Assembly: GCF_013409255.1 (NCBI RefSeq)
Contig: NZ_JACCAS010000001.1
Span: forward strand, 3,968,001 to 4,032,000
DNA length: 64,000 nt
Origin: Paraburkholderia bryophila
GTDB taxonomy: Bacteria; Pseudomonadota; Gammaproteobacteria; Burkholderiales; Burkholderiaceae
Direction: 5' to 3'
Numbering within the stretch: the first letter of the stretch is position 1; the number at the start of each line of letters is the position of its first letter. The translations under genes and the position numbers were made by a program. The notes below the pieces were generated by a model that saw only the letters and a list, made by a program, of their open reading frames with translations, ran no database searches and was not told the origin of the DNA. Positions 46,363 to 56,734 of the stretch are shown piece after piece.

Positions 46363-46851
46363 TCAGGCGCCCGTGCCAGCAGCCAGCTTTGCTAGCGCGT
46401 CGTCCGTCAGACGCACTACGCGCCAATCCGGGAACACGGTTGCGCCCATCTTTTCATAGAAGCTGATGGCCGGCTGATTCCAGTCCAGCACGGTCCACTC
46501 GAAGCGTCCGCATTGGCGCTCCACCGCCAATGCCGCGAGGCGCTGCAGTAAGGCACTACCCAGCCCGCTGCCGCGCTGGCTCGGCTGTACGTAAACGTCT
46601 TCCAGATACAGCCCGCGCTTGCCGACAAAACTCGAATAATTGTGGAAGAACAGCGCATAGCCGACGATGCGCCCTTCCTGTTCCGCGACCAACGCTTCGA
46701 TCGACGGCCGCGTGCCGAACAGCGCGTCGCGCAGACCGTCTTCGGTCGCGACGAACACGTGTGTGAGGCTTTCGAACTCCGCCAGTTCGTACGTCAGCGC
46801 GAAGATCGCGCTGGTGTCCGCGGGCGTGGCGGTGCGGATCGCTGCCGGCAT
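46363..46851 (-). CDS. GNAT-family N-acetyltransferase
   Basis: 162 residues. Acetyl-CoA loop VYVQPSQRGSGLGSALLQRLAALAV and the FYEKMGATVFPDWRVVRL end fit the GNAT fold; the pattern resembles diamine or thialysine acetyltransferases (LEDVYV...SFYEKMGA). Substrate unproven. Its ATG shares one base with the stop of the membrane protein gene upstream. Confidence 0.9.
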   Translation of the reverse strand: MPAAIRTATPADTSAIFALTYELAEFESLTHVFVATEDGLRDALFGTRPSIEALVAEQEGRIVGYALFFHNYSSFVGKRGLYLEDVYVQPSQRGSGLGSALLQRLAALAVERQCGRFEWTVLDWNQPAISFYEKMGATVFPDWRVVRLTDDALAKLAAGTGA

Positions 46852-47126
46852 CAGGCTTCTTCCGGCGCGTCGCTCAACTGGATTTCAATGCCGCCGAAGC
46901 GCGACGCCACCCAGTTGTACGCGTGGCATGCGATCCACAGCAGGATGAAACCGAGAATCGCGTTCAGCAGCAGCGCGCTGAATACGGTGCTCAACTCCAC
47001 CGAGCCGTAACGGAAGAACGCGACCAGCACGCCGAGCAGCACGAGCGGCACCGAGAACGTCAAATACACGAGGATCAGTGCTTTGGCCGTCTGTCCCGGT
47101 GCGATGAACGAGATCTGTTTTTTCAT
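46851..47126 (-). CDS. Small membrane protein of unknown function
   Basis: 91 residues: basic start MKKQISFIAPGQTAKALI, then two hydrophobic helices separated by a short polar loop (FRYGSVELS), and a C-terminal soluble stretch ending LSDAPEEA. Resembles the DUF3566 type but I am not certain. Coupled to the GNAT gene by a TGATG overlap. Confidence 0.72.
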   Translation of the reverse strand: MKKQISFIAPGQTAKALILVYLTFSVPLVLLGVLVAFFRYGSVELSTVFSALLLNAILGFILLWIACHAYNWVASRFGGIEIQLSDAPEEA

Positions 47127-47205
47127 GTAAGTCAAACCCGTGAGTCGTAGTGATAATGGGTAAAGCTGCAACTAGCCGCCAGAGAAAGCGCAGGGTGCCG
47201 AAGCG

Positions 47206-48507
47206 TCAGATGAGGCCGTCGAACGGCATGATAGCCACTTGTTGCCCCTCGGCGATCTCGCCTTCTTCGTGGTCGAGCACGATGAAACAATTGGCTTCGC
47301 TCATGGAACTCAGCACGCCGGAGCTTTGCGAACCGGTCGGCGTGACGTGCCATTCGCCTTGCTCGCTCTGAACCGCCACGCCGCGCTGGAACTCCGTACG
47401 GCCGGCGCGTTTGCGGATGGCCTGGCGGCTCGTGGCGCGAATCACCGGCAGCGGTTGTGGCGTGGCGCCCGACATGAGCAGCAGCGCCTCGCGCACGATC
47501 TGATAGAACGTCACCATCACGGCCACCGGGTTGCCCGGCAACCCGAAGAATAGCGCGGGAAGTCCGAGACCCGGGCGCTCGCCCGACCAGACACGGCCAA
47601 AAGCGAGCGGCCGACCGGGGCGCATGGCGAGGCTCCAGAACGCGACGTCGCCGAATGTTTGCAGCAATTGCTTGGTGAAATCGGCCTCGCCGACCGACAC
47701 GCCGCCGGAGGTCAGCACTACGTCGGCACTGGCCGCGGCGCTGCGCAACGCGGCTTCGAGCGCGGCCGGTTCGTCGCGCACTACGCCGAGGTCGAGCGTG
47801 TCGACGTTCAGGCGCCGCAGCATGGCAAACAGCGTGTAGCGGTTGCTGTCGTACACCGAGCCCGGGTCGAGCGGCTCGCCGAGCGAACGGAGTTCGTCGC
47901 CGGTCGAGAAGAAGGCGACGCGCAAGCGCCGCCGCACATTCACCTCGCCGATACCGAGCGAAGCCAGCAAGCCAAGGTCGGACGCGCGCATGACACGGCC
48001 GGCCCGCAAAGCCACGTGGCCGCGAGCGAGGTCTTCGCCGGCGCGACGCCGGTTGGCGCCCGGCGCTACCGCGTGGGCGGCAAAACGGATGGACGTGCAT
48101 TCGGCATTGCGTTCGACCAGTTCCTGCGGCACCACGGTGTCGCAGTCTGCCGGCATGCAGGCGCCGGTCATCACGCGCACGCATTGCGTCGCCTCGACGC
48201 CGCCTTCGTACGGATGCCCGGCCAGCGCCTTGCCGACGATCGTCAACTCGACCGTCGCCGTATCGCCCGCCAACGCCGCGCGCCGGAATGCGTAGCCGTC
48301 CATGGCCGAATTGTCGTGCGACGGCACGTTGATCGGCGACACGATGTCGACGGCGAGCACGCGGTCGAGCGCATCGCGCAACGCCACGCGTTCAACTGCC
48401 GCCACCGGCGCAGCCCATTGACGAACAATCGCCTGAGCAGCCTTGACGGGCAGCGCGTGAGGATCGTACTGCGCGACGCAGCGGGAAAAGTCGTTAAGCG
48501 TGGTCAT
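47206..48507 (-). CDS. moeA: Molybdopterin molybdotransferase
   Basis: 433 residues; inserts molybdate into adenylylated molybdopterin. Conserved INVPSHDNSAMDGYAFR, TSGGVSVGEADFTKQ and FGLPGNPVAVMVTF. Last gene of the moaA-mobA-moeA operon and the step after Mog (4171-4857). Confidence 0.96.
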   Translation of the reverse strand: MTTLNDFSRCVAQYDPHALPVKAAQAIVRQWAAPVAAVERVALRDALDRVLAVDIVSPINVPSHDNSAMDGYAFRRAALAGDTATVELTIVGKALAGHPYEGGVEATQCVRVMTGACMPADCDTVVPQELVERNAECTSIRFAAHAVAPGANRRRAGEDLARGHVALRAGRVMRASDLGLLASLGIGEVNVRRRLRVAFFSTGDELRSLGEPLDPGSVYDSNRYTLFAMLRRLNVDTLDLGVVRDEPAALEAALRSAAASADVVLTSGGVSVGEADFTKQLLQTFGDVAFWSLAMRPGRPLAFGRVWSGERPGLGLPALFFGLPGNPVAVMVTFYQIVREALLLMSGATPQPLPVIRATSRQAIRKRAGRTEFQRGVAVQSEQGEWHVTPTGSQSSGVLSSMSEANCFIVLDHEEGEIAEGQQVAIMPFDGLI

Positions 48508-48590
48508 GAAGGGCTGGGCGTCGCGACCGGCGGCCGGAGTGGAAACGTGCGGCGTGTGCCGTGTGGCCGGAGCGGGATTTCACCGGGGCC

Positions 48591-49205
48591 TCAAGCGCGC
48601 TCGAGGTCGGAGAGTTCTTGTAACGAATTGATATTGTAAAACGCGCGCTCGTCGGTAAAGGTGACTTCCACCGTCTTGTGGCGTGCGTACCACGCGCGGA
48701 CTTTGCGCTCACCCGCGTCCAGAAAGGCCGCCAGGTCGTCCGCGAGCGTCGTGCGCAGCAGCGCGAAGACCGGGTGCAGCGAGACTTCGCCGTGGGCGTC
48801 GGCGGTCGTGGCGGTAGCAACGTCGGCCTGGTTCGCGTCCATTGCGTGCGCGAGGCGGGCGGCGAGATCGGCGGGCAGGCCGGGCGTGTCGCACGGCGCG
48901 CTGAGCACGTAGGCGGTGCGCGCCGTGCGCAGACCAGCGAGCAGGCCGGCTAGCGGCCCGGGGAAGCCTGGCAGGGTGTCCGCCACGATCGTGGCGCCGA
49001 ACGGCGCACCGAGCGCCGCGTAGGTGTCCGGATGACGATTGGCGCTGATCAGTAGGGCGCCGCATTGCGGTGCGAGGCGTTTCAATACGTGCGCGGCGAG
49101 CGGTTCGCCGTGCAGTGTTTGCAGGCCTTTGTCGACGCCGCCCATGCGCATGCCGCGGCCGCCCGCGAGCACCAGCCCGGTGAGGTGTTCGCGTGTGGGT
49201 TTCAT
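48591..49205 (-). CDS. mobA: Molybdenum cofactor guanylyltransferase
   Basis: 204 residues; adds GMP to Moco to make the MGD form. N-terminal nucleotide loop LVLAGGRGMRMGGVDKGLQTLHG and LSAPCDTPGLPADLAARL. Between moaA (19-bp gap) and moeA (83-bp gap). Confidence 0.95.
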   Translation of the reverse strand: MKPTREHLTGLVLAGGRGMRMGGVDKGLQTLHGEPLAAHVLKRLAPQCGALLISANRHPDTYAALGAPFGATIVADTLPGFPGPLAGLLAGLRTARTAYVLSAPCDTPGLPADLAARLAHAMDANQADVATATTADAHGEVSLHPVFALLRTTLADDLAAFLDAGERKVRAWYARHKTVEVTFTDERAFYNINSLQELSDLERA

Positions 49206-49224
49206 GCTGTCATGCGCCGGCCGT

Positions 49225-50334
49225 TCAGCCGCCGATGTACGACATTTCGACGCGTCGGCTGTCCAGCACGCGCGTCTCGGCGGCGCTGCTGCCCCGCAGT
49301 TGCGAATAGCGGTCGCCGCGGCCCTGCCAGATTTCGGCGACGGCGGTGGCGATGCCCGCGTCGCTCGCGCCGCTGCGCAACAACGCCCGCAAGTCGTGAC
49401 CGGCCGACGCGAAAAGGCACAGGTACAGCTTGCCTTCAGTCGACAGACGGGCCCGCGTGCAACTGCCGCAAAACGCGCGCGTCACGCTCGAAATCACGCC
49501 GATCTCGCCGCTGCCGTCCACATAGCCCCAGCGCTGTGCGGTCTCGGCGGCGCTGTGCGCCTCGAGCGGGGCCAGCGGGAAATGTTCGGCGATGCGGGTG
49601 ACCACGTCGGCGGACGGCAGCACTTCGGTCATGTTCCAGCCGTTCGAGGTGCCGACATCCATATATTCGATGAAGCGCAGCACGGCGCCCGAGCCTTTGA
49701 AATGGCGCGCCATCGGCACGATTTCGGAGTCGTTCGTGCCGCGCTTGACGACCATGTTGACCTTGACCGGTGCCAGCCCCACCGCGTGCGCCGCGGCAAT
49801 GCCGTCCAGCACGTCGGCGACCGCGAAGTCGGCGTCGTTCATGCGGCGGAACAGGGCGTCGTCGAGCGCGTCGAGACTGACGGTGACGCGCGTCAGGCCG
49901 GCGTCTTTCAGGCTGCGCGCCTTGCGCGCCAGCAGGGAACCGTTGGTGGTCAGAGTCAGGTCGAGCGGCCGGCCGGCCGGCGTGGTGAGCTGCGCGAGCC
50001 GTTCGATCAGGAATTCCAGATTTTTACGCAGCAGCGGCTCGCCGCCCGTCAGGCGAATTTTCTCCACGCCATGTGCGACGAACAGTCGCGCCAGCCGTTC
50101 GATTTCTTCGAAGCTGAGCAAGGCGCTATGCGGCAAGAACGTGTAGTCCTTGTCGAACACCGCGCGGGGCATGCAGTAGACGCAGCGGAAATTGCAACGA
50201 TCCGTCACCGAGATGCGCAAATCGCGCAGCGGGCGCGCCAGCGTGTCGTGCAGCACGCCGATGGGCGTCTGCACGGGGCCGGCAATGACCGGCGCCGCGC
50301 TGAAATCGGCAACAGGGATGATGCGTCGGGACAT
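49225..50334 (-). CDS. moaA: GTP 3',8-cyclase MoaA
   Basis: 369 residues, radical SAM enzyme that begins molybdopterin synthesis. SAM cluster [27 protein letters not shown] and the C-terminal cluster region ([25 protein letters not shown]). Ends with the family GG (SYIGG). First gene of the Moco operon. Confidence 0.97.
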   Translation of the reverse strand: MSRRIIPVADFSAAPVIAGPVQTPIGVLHDTLARPLRDLRISVTDRCNFRCVYCMPRAVFDKDYTFLPHSALLSFEEIERLARLFVAHGVEKIRLTGGEPLLRKNLEFLIERLAQLTTPAGRPLDLTLTTNGSLLARKARSLKDAGLTRVTVSLDALDDALFRRMNDADFAVADVLDGIAAAHAVGLAPVKVNMVVKRGTNDSEIVPMARHFKGSGAVLRFIEYMDVGTSNGWNMTEVLPSADVVTRIAEHFPLAPLEAHSAAETAQRWGYVDGSGEIGVISSVTRAFCGSCTRARLSTEGKLYLCLFASAGHDLRALLRSGASDAGIATAVAEIWQGRGDRYSQLRGSSAAETRVLDSRRVEMSYIGG

Positions 50335-50504
50335 GAAATGCTTCGGTTAGTGCTTGAAAATAAAGCCAGATATTCATTCTAGCGGAAATGCCCATGTCGG
50401 CAGGCGGGGCTGGGGGCCAGTCGGGGTATACGGGGAGCGGCATAACGCTGAACACGCGGCTCGCGGTTTCGTTTTCGTCCCTGAACCGCATCGTCTCTGA
50501 GCCG

Positions 50505-50537
50505 CAAAAAAAAGCCCGCCGGTGAAGGCGGGCTTTT
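50505..50537 (-). terminator. Terminator of rne
   Basis: On the minus strand AAAAGCCCGCC / GGCGGGCTTTTTTTT with a short loop. It lies 21 bp after the rne stop and also faces moaA-side DNA. Confidence 0.9.
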
Positions 50538-50557
50538 CGAGGAGGAGGCGAGGCAGT

Positions 50558-53500
50558 TTACTGCGTGTGCTTGCCCGTTTCCACCTGTTGCATCGGCGCG
50601 CTGTCGACCGGCGTCAACTGCTTGCGCTCACGCACCACGCGAGCCGGCTTGACGGACTGCGCAGCGGCTTCCTGCGCGGCACGCAGCTTGTCGGCGTCGG
50701 TGTTCACCCAGACGAGACCGGCTTGTTCCAGCACCGGCTTCAGGGCTTCGGCCGAGACGCCGCTGTTACGCGGCGCTTGTACGGCCTGAGGCGCTTGAGC
50801 GTGCACTTGCGGTGCAGCGGCAACAGGTGCCGGCTCCGTCGGCTCCGACTGCTCGATAACCGCCGGTTCCGCTGCCGGCGCGGCTGCTGCCACGACGGGT
50901 TGCGGTTCGACGATTTCGACTTGCGGTGCGGGTTGAACGACGGGTGTTTCGGCCACAACTGCCGGAGCCGCGGGTTCCACCGGAGCCGGAGCGGCTTGTG
51001 CCGTTTCGACCGCAGCAGCAACTGCCGGGGCTTCGACATGCGTGTAAACCGGCGCTTCGACCTGCGCGACCGGTTCCACCAGCGAAACCGTCTCGCTGGC
51101 AGCCGGAGCGGCTTGCGCTGCTTCGACCGGCACGGCTGCTGCTTGCGCAACCGGCGCTTCCACCATCGGCTCGACCGCAGCCGGTGCTTCCGCAGCCGGC
51201 ACGACGGCTTCAGTCGTCACCGCTTTCTCGACGGCCAGAGCCGGCGTTTCGGTTGCGGCATGCAGTTCGGTGACCACGGCGGTTTCGGTCGCGACAGCTG
51301 CGACGACCACTTCCACCGGCTTCACTTCGTTCGCCTCGTTGACCTCAGCCTTGTGTTCGACCGGCTGATGCGCAGTGCGCACCGGAGCTTCGTCGTTCAC
51401 ATTGGTGCTGTCGCCTTCGGCTTCCGCGACGTCCGCAGCCAAGTTGCCGTTCACGTCTTCTTCACGCTCACGACGTCCACCACGACGGCCACGACGGCGA
51501 CGACGACGCTCTTCACCTTCACGCGCCACGGCTTCCTGATCGATCGGCATGCCGTTTTCGCCCAAAGCGGCCTGGTTTTGCGCCAGTTCCTCCGCCGTCT
51601 GCGTTTCGCTTTGCGTCAGCGCGTCCGCGGTTTCAGCTTGCGGCTTGCGACGTTCGCCGCGCTCCGCACGCTCGCCACGTTCACGGCGCTCGCCGCGCGG
51701 TGCGGCTTCGGCGGTTTCAGCGCGCTCGCCACGGTTGTCGCGATCGCGGTTCTCACGCGGTTCGCGACCTTCACGCGGCTCGCGAGCCTCGCGCGGTTCA
51801 CGGCCTTCGCGGCCTTCACGCGGCTCACGCGATTCACGGGCGCCACGCGGTTCACGGCCTTCACGTGCCTCGCGCGGTTCGCGGCCTTCGCGGGCTTCAC
51901 GCACCTCGCGGCCTTCACGCGGTTCGCGTTCCTCGCGACGTTGCGACGACGGCTGCTGGCCTTGACCCTGGCCTTGGCCCTGACGTGCGCCATTCGTACC
52001 TTCGGCACGGCCCGCTGCATCGCGGCCGCCTGCGCCGCCACGGCGATTGCGGTTGCGATCGCCGCCGCGTTCGCCGGTGCGCTCACCGCGCTCCGTACGT
52101 TCGCCGCGTTGCGGACGGGCCTGCTTTTCCGTCGTAGCCGGTGCGACCGGCGCCGGAGCAGCCGACTGCACGCCGAACAGATTCTTCAGCCAGCCGATGA
52201 AACCACCGCTCGCCGGCGTAACCGCGACCGGAGCCGGGGTCGCCGTTGCGCGAACCGGTGCGCTCGGCGCCGGCTTTTCAGGCGTGATGCCCTTAACCGC
52301 CGCTTCCTGCTTCGGCTTAACTTCTTCGGCGCGCTTGCTGTAGCCGGTTTCCGACTCCATTTCGCGGGCCGCTTCTTCGGCCATCTTCCACGAAGCGCGC
52401 GGCTCGTCCAGGCGTGCATCGTCGTGACGCAGACGCTCCAGCTTGTAGTGCGGCGTATCGAGATGCTTGTTCGGGATCAGAACGACATTGACCTTGAAAC
52501 GCGATTCGATCTTGTTGATTTCGGCGCGCTTCTCGTTCAACAGGAAGGCGGTCACTTCGACCGGCACCTGGCAATGGATCGCCGCGGTGTTTTCCTTCAT
52601 CGCTTCTTCCTGAATGATCCGCAGCACTTGCAGCGCGGACGATTCGGTATCGCGGATGTGGCCCGTGCCGTTACAGCGCGGGCATGTCACGTGGCTGCCT
52701 TCCGACAGCGCCGGACGCAGACGTTGACGCGACAGTTCCATCAGGCCGAAGCGCGAGATCTTGCCCATCTGGACGCGCGCACGGTCGTGCTTGAGCGCGT
52801 CTTTCAGGCGTTGCTCGACTTCGCGCTGACTCTTGGCCGATTCCATGTCGATGAAGTCGATCACGATCAGGCCGCCCAGGTCGCGCAGACGCAACTGGCG
52901 GGCCACTTCGTCGGCGGCTTCAAGGTTGGTGCGCGCAGCGGTTTCCTCGATGTCGGCGCCCTTGGTGGCGCGTGCCGAGTTGACGTCGATCGCGACCAGT
53001 GCTTCGGTGTGATCGATCACGATCGCGCCGCCCGAGGGCAGCGGCACCGTGCGCGAGTACGCCGTTTCGATCTGGTGTTCGATCTGGAAGCGCGAGAAGA
53101 GCGGTACGTCGTCGTGATACCGCTTCACCTTGCTGACATTGTCCGGCATCACGATGTCCATGAAGGCGCGGGCCTGGTCATGGATTTCAGTGGTGTCGAT
53201 CAGAATTTCGCCGATATCTGGCTGGAAATAGTCGCGAATCGCGCGGATCACCAGGCTCGATTCGAGATAAATCAGCATCGGCTGACCGTTCGAACCGCTT
53301 TGCGACGCGGCTTCGATCGCGCGCCACAGTTGCATCAGGTAGTTCAGGTCCCATTGCAGCTCTTCGGCGCTGCGGCCAATGCCGGCCGTGCGCGCGATGA
53401 TGCTCATGCCTTCCGGCAATTGCAGTTGCGCCATGGTTTCGCGCAGTTCCTGACGGTCGTCGCCTTCGATCCGGCGCGATACGCCGCCGCCGCGCGGGTT

Positions 53501-53893
53501 GTTCGGCATCAGGACCAGATAACGGCCGGCGAGCGAGATGAACGTGGTGAGGGCTGCGCCCTTGTTGCCGCGCTCTTCTTTTTCGACCTGAACGATCAGT
53601 TCCTGGCCTTCGCGCAGCGCGTCCTGGATGCGCGCGGAGCGCATGTCGACGCCGTCACGGAAATACTGGCGGGCGACTTCCTTGAACGGCAGAAAACCGT
53701 GACGGTCTTCGCCGTAGTTGACGAAGCAGGCTTCGAGCGACGGCTCGATGCGGGTAATGATGCCTTTGTAAATATTGCCTTTGCGCTGTTCGCGCCCGGC
53801 GGTTTCGATGTCGATATCGATGAGTTTCTGCCCATCGACGATGGCGACGCGCAGTTCTTCCTGCTGCGTCGCGTTGAACAACATTCGTTTCAT
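50558..53893 (-). CDS. rne: Ribonuclease E
   Basis: 1,111 residues. S1 RNA-binding region near the N-terminus ([30 protein letters not shown]), catalytic domain with [19 protein letters not shown] and [10 protein letters not shown] (metal-binding aspartates), and the zinc-link CPRCNGTG at about 403. Residues about 645-720 are an R/E/G dipeptide-like repeat ([17 protein letters not shown]), then an A/V/P/E-rich tail ending in a conserved-looking [22 protein letters not shown] block. The start MKRMLFNA is the conserved one. Scaffold of the degradosome, membrane-associated in relatives. Preceded by a roughly 0.7-kb leader. Confidence 0.96.
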   Translation of the reverse strand: MKRMLFNATQQEELRVAIVDGQKLIDIDIETAGREQRKGNIYKGIITRIEPSLEACFVNYGEDRHGFLPFKEVARQYFRDGVDMRSARIQDALREGQELIVQVEKEERGNKGAALTTFISLAGRYLVLMPNNPRGGGVSRRIEGDDRQELRETMAQLQLPEGMSIIARTAGIGRSAEELQWDLNYLMQLWRAIEAASQSGSNGQPMLIYLESSLVIRAIRDYFQPDIGEILIDTTEIHDQARAFMDIVMPDNVSKVKRYHDDVPLFSRFQIEHQIETAYSRTVPLPSGGAIVIDHTEALVAIDVNSARATKGADIEETAARTNLEAADEVARQLRLRDLGGLIVIDFIDMESAKSQREVEQRLKDALKHDRARVQMGKISRFGLMELSRQRLRPALSEGSHVTCPRCNGTGHIRDTESSALQVLRIIQEEAMKENTAAIHCQVPVEVTAFLLNEKRAEINKIESRFKVNVVLIPNKHLDTPHYKLERLRHDDARLDEPRASWKMAEEAAREMESETGYSKRAEEVKPKQEAAVKGITPEKPAPSAPVRATATPAPVAVTPASGGFIGWLKNLFGVQSAAPAPVAPATTEKQARPQRGERTERGERTGERGGDRNRNRRGGAGGRDAAGRAEGTNGARQGQGQGQGQQPSSQRREEREPREGREVREAREGREPREAREGREPRGARESREPREGREGREPREAREPREGREPRENRDRDNRGERAETAEAAPRGERRERGERAERGERRKPQAETADALTQSETQTAEELAQNQAALGENGMPIDQEAVAREGEERRRRRRGRRGGRREREEDVNGNLAADVAEAEGDSTNVNDEAPVRTAHQPVEHKAEVNEANEVKPVEVVVAAVATETAVVTELHAATETPALAVEKAVTTEAVVPAAEAPAAVEPMVEAPVAQAAAVPVEAAQAAPAASETVSLVEPVAQVEAPVYTHVEAPAVAAAVETAQAAPAPVEPAAPAVVAETPVVQPAPQVEIVEPQPVVAAAAPAAEPAVIEQSEPTEPAPVAAAPQVHAQAPQAVQAPRNSGVSAEALKPVLEQAGLVWVNTDADKLRAAQEAAAQSVKPARVVRERKQLTPVDSAPMQQVETGKHTQ
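51690..51960 (-). repeat. R/E/G low-complexity repeat inside rne
   Basis: Tandem-like units encoding REGREPREA and variants, with about nine-residue periodicity, encoded by related but not identical 27-bp blocks. A disordered polyampholyte region. Confidence 0.8.
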
Positions 53894-54622
53894 TGAACGG
53901 CTCCAGAGCGGCTTAGCCACCCCTCCACTGCGCGGTTGTCAGTCGCGAAAGCGAAGCGGGCAAAGGCATGCCGCGCCTTATTGTGTTTTCACAAGCACGC
54001 TGGAGCGGGAAAAATGGCGGGAGAATTGCCTGGGAGGGCCCGGCCCCATCAAAAAGGGGCACGGTGCCGCAGGGCACATGCGAACACGGCTTCAAATAAC
54101 GACCCGACACGCCGCCGGTTCTGCCAGCAGACCTTCATAAGTCTTCGTCCACTCGCGCCGGTGCGCCGGGTGGGCGCGTGACCGGAGGGTCGAAGGCTGC
54201 GGTCATGCCGCAGCGGGAAGTTCGCGCAGTCGGCGCGTCTTTTCCTGCTGGGGGTGTCTCGCCTCATTTTGACGTCGCCATGTCTTGTACTTTCTACAAG
54301 ACGCCTCGGGCGCACGCCGTATTTTCGCAACCTGCAGCTTCGTACAGCAGGGCGTCTACCGCCCGATACCGAAGCTGAAAGTTAAATTCTTTTTTACCAA
54401 AATTCCGTTACCGTCGAAGCCGACCTTGACCGAACGCGCCTGTGGGCGCCGTCCCTGCCGGGCACTGACTTCGTGCGTGCAACTTGTTGCATCTCATTTT
54501 CAGGGTGAGCAACCAGACCCCGGCGCAAGTAAAATAACGGTTTCAAGCTTGCACCTGCGCAATCCGCCCGAACTCGGACACTGCGCCGGCCGCCGCAGAC
54601 TGCTGGGCAAATTATATTCAGA
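53894..54622. other. Divergent rne-rluC region / rne leader
   Basis: 729 bp without a credible protein gene. It holds hairpins GCTGCGG/CCGCAGC (54196-54214), TCTTGTA-CTTTC-TACAAGA (54283-54301) and CCCC/GGGG near 54045. It most likely encodes the long rne 5' untranslated leader, as RNase E is autoregulated through its leader in E. coli. Confidence 0.65.
54283..54301. promoter_or_regulatory. Palindromic hairpin in the rne leader
   Basis: TCTTGTA-CTTTC-TACAAGA, a perfect 7-bp dyad. It could be an operator or an RNA stem in the leader; not decidable from sequence. Confidence 0.5.
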
Positions 54623-54639
54623 ATGAAAGAGTTAGGCAA
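54611..54639 (-). promoter_or_regulatory. Predicted rne promoter overlapping the rluC start
   Basis: On the minus strand TTGCCT, 17-bp spacer, TATAAT; predicted start near 54604, giving a leader of about 710 nt. The -35 half lies within the first codons of rluC. Confidence 0.55.
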
Positions 54640-55648
54640 AATATCCCAGAAATCGGTCACAAGCGACCAGGTCTCCATGATCGAGATCGACGACAGCGCG
54701 GCCGGACAGCGCATCGACAACTTCCTGTTGCGCGTCTGTAAAGGCGTGCCAAAAAGCCATATATATCGCATCCTGCGCAGCGGGGAAGTGCGTGTGAATA
54801 AGGGCCGGATAGACGCGCAGTACCGTCTCGAGCTCGGCGATCTGGTGCGCGTGCCGCCCATTCGCGTCGCTCAACCGAACGAGGCGGCGGCTCACGCGCC
54901 GGTGCCGAGCGCCGACTTCAAGATCATTTTCGAAGACGAGCACATGCTCGTGATCGACAAACCGGCCGGCGTGGCGGTCCACGGCGGCAGCGGCGTCGCC
55001 TTCGGCGTGATCGAGCAGATGCGTTCGGCGCGGCCGCAGGCGAAATTCCTCGAACTGGTGCATCGGCTGGATCGCGAAACGTCCGGCATTTTGATGCTTG
55101 CCAAGAAGCGCACCGCGCTCGTCAACCTGCACGAGCAGATTCGCGAGAACAAGATGGATAAGCGCTACTATGCTTGCGTTCACGGCGAGTGGGCGAGCGA
55201 TTGGGGCCGTCGCCGCGCGGTCAAGGAGCCGCTGCACAAGTATCTGACCGCGGACGGCGAGCGTCGCGTGCGTGTGCAGGCGGACGGCCTGGCGTCGCAT
55301 ACGGTGTTTAATCTGATCGACCGCTGGCCGGAATACGCGCTGCTCGAGGCGGAACTCAAGACTGGCCGTACGCATCAGATCCGCGTCCACTTGCAGCATC
55401 TGGAACTGCCGATCGTCGGCGATGCCAAATACGGCGACTTCGCGCTGAACAAGGCGCTGGCGCGTGCCAACGCGAAGCCGGGCCTCAAGCGCATGTTCCT
55501 GCACGCCTACCGGCTGAAGCTCACGCACCCGGCAACCGGCGCGTCGATTCAGTTCGAAGCGCCGTTGCCGGCCGAGTGCCGCAGCTTCGTCGCGCAGCTC
55601 AACGAATTACGAAATGGGTCACACCCGGAGACGACACCGCATGGCTAG
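54623..55648 (+). CDS. rluC: 23S rRNA pseudouridine synthase RluC
   Basis: 341 residues: N-terminal S4 domain (GQRIDNFLLRVCKGVPKSHIYRILRSGEVRVN), then the catalytic domain with HRLDRETSGILMLAKK containing the active Asp, and TGRTHQIRVHLQHLELPIVGD. Converts uridines 955, 2504 and 2580 (E. coli numbering) of 23S rRNA. Divergent from rne, the same arrangement as in E. coli. Confidence 0.96.
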   Translation: MKELGKISQKSVTSDQVSMIEIDDSAAGQRIDNFLLRVCKGVPKSHIYRILRSGEVRVNKGRIDAQYRLELGDLVRVPPIRVAQPNEAAAHAPVPSADFKIIFEDEHMLVIDKPAGVAVHGGSGVAFGVIEQMRSARPQAKFLELVHRLDRETSGILMLAKKRTALVNLHEQIRENKMDKRYYACVHGEWASDWGRRRAVKEPLHKYLTADGERRVRVQADGLASHTVFNLIDRWPEYALLEAELKTGRTHQIRVHLQHLELPIVGDAKYGDFALNKALARANAKPGLKRMFLHAYRLKLTHPATGASIQFEAPLPAECRSFVAQLNELRNGSHPETTPHG

Positions 55649-56300
55649 AGAGCAATTTGATCTGATCGTCTTCGACTGGGACGGCACGCTGATGGATTCG
55701 ACCGCGCACATCACGCGCAGCATCCAGTCCGCCTGCCGGGATCTCGGCCTACCGGTTCCCGCCGATGAAGCCGCCAGCTACGTGATCGGTCTCGGCCTGC
55801 GCGACGCGCTGCAGATCGCCGCGCCCACGCTCGATCCGGCGGATTACCCGCGGCTCGCCGAGCGCTATCGCTTCCACTATCTGGTGAAGGATCAGACCAC
55901 CGAGTTGTTCGTCGGCGTGCGTGAAATGCTGCAGGAGTTGCGCGATCAGGGTTATCTGCTGGCCGTGGCGACGGGTAAAAGCCGCGTCGGACTGAACCGC
56001 GCGCTCGACCAGTCGCGCCTGATCAGCCTGTTCGACGGCACCCGCTGCGCCGACGAGACGTTCTCTAAGCCGCATCCGGCCATGCTGCATGAATTGACGC
56101 GCGAACTGGGTCAGGATCCGGCACGCACGGTGATGGTCGGCGATACGACGCACGATCTGCAGATGGCGATCAACGCGGGCGTCGCCGGTATCGGTGTCAC
56201 CTATGGCGCGCATCCTGCGGCCTCGCTGACTGCGCTGGAGCCGAAGTTCGTCGCGTCGAGCGTGGGCGCGCTGTCCGGCTGGCTGCGAAAGAACGCATGA
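55641..56300 (+). CDS. HAD-IA hydrolase (phosphoglycolate phosphatase-like)
   Basis: 219 residues. HAD motifs: FDWDGTLMDSTAHI (I), AVATGKSRVGLN (II), KPHPAMLHELTRELG (III) and MVGDTTHDLQMAINAG (IV). Substrate unproven. The start overlaps the rluC end by 8 bp, and the end overlaps the Rieske gene by 4 bp. Confidence 0.93.
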   Translation: MAREQFDLIVFDWDGTLMDSTAHITRSIQSACRDLGLPVPADEAASYVIGLGLRDALQIAAPTLDPADYPRLAERYRFHYLVKDQTTELFVGVREMLQELRDQGYLLAVATGKSRVGLNRALDQSRLISLFDGTRCADETFSKPHPAMLHELTRELGQDPARTVMVGDTTHDLQMAINAGVAGIGVTYGAHPAASLTALEPKFVASSVGALSGWLRKNA

Positions 56301-56704
56301 GTACGGTCGGCACCGAAGCAGACGCGGCGGAGGCAGTGCGCATCTGCGCGTCCGAGGAACTGGTCGACGGCGGCATGGGCGTGCGGCGTGCCGCCAAACT
56401 GGGCGGTGGCGACGTCGTGGTGTTTTTCGTTCGCTATGATGGCCGGGCGTACGGCTACCTGAACCGCTGCGCGCATGTGCCGATGGAGCTCGACTGGGCC
56501 GAAGGGCAGTTCTTCGAATCGTCGGGTTTATACTTGATGTGCGCTACGCACGGCGCGATTTACGCGCCTGATACCGGCAAATGCATGGGTGGTCCGTGCC
56601 GCGGCGGCAGATTGCGCGCCGTTCAGGTGGACGAATACGATACGCCGGAAGGCCGTGCCGTGTTCTGGCTGCCCGACGGCGAACTGCGTCCGGCCGCACC
56701 CTGA
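56297..56704 (+). CDS. Rieske 2Fe-2S protein
   Basis: 135 residues with the two Rieske halves CAHVPMELDW (CxH) and CATHGAIYAPDTGKC (CxxH). No membrane anchor, so a soluble ferredoxin-like carrier. Coupled to the phosphatase gene by ATGA overlap; followed by sppA after 30 bp. Role in this group unknown. Confidence 0.92.
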   Translation: MSTVGTEADAAEAVRICASEELVDGGMGVRRAAKLGGGDVVVFFVRYDGRAYGYLNRCAHVPMELDWAEGQFFESSGLYLMCATHGAIYAPDTGKCMGGPCRGGRLRAVQVDEYDTPEGRAVFWLPDGELRPAAP

Positions 56705-56734
56705 CTTTCCTCTTCGACCTTTCCACTGCACCGC

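Noticed and set aside
50522..53896. 1,124-codon open frame opposite rne
   Set aside because: Exact antisense of rne; composition (R/F/L-rich without domains) follows from GC-rich codon bias. rne has full catalytic motifs.
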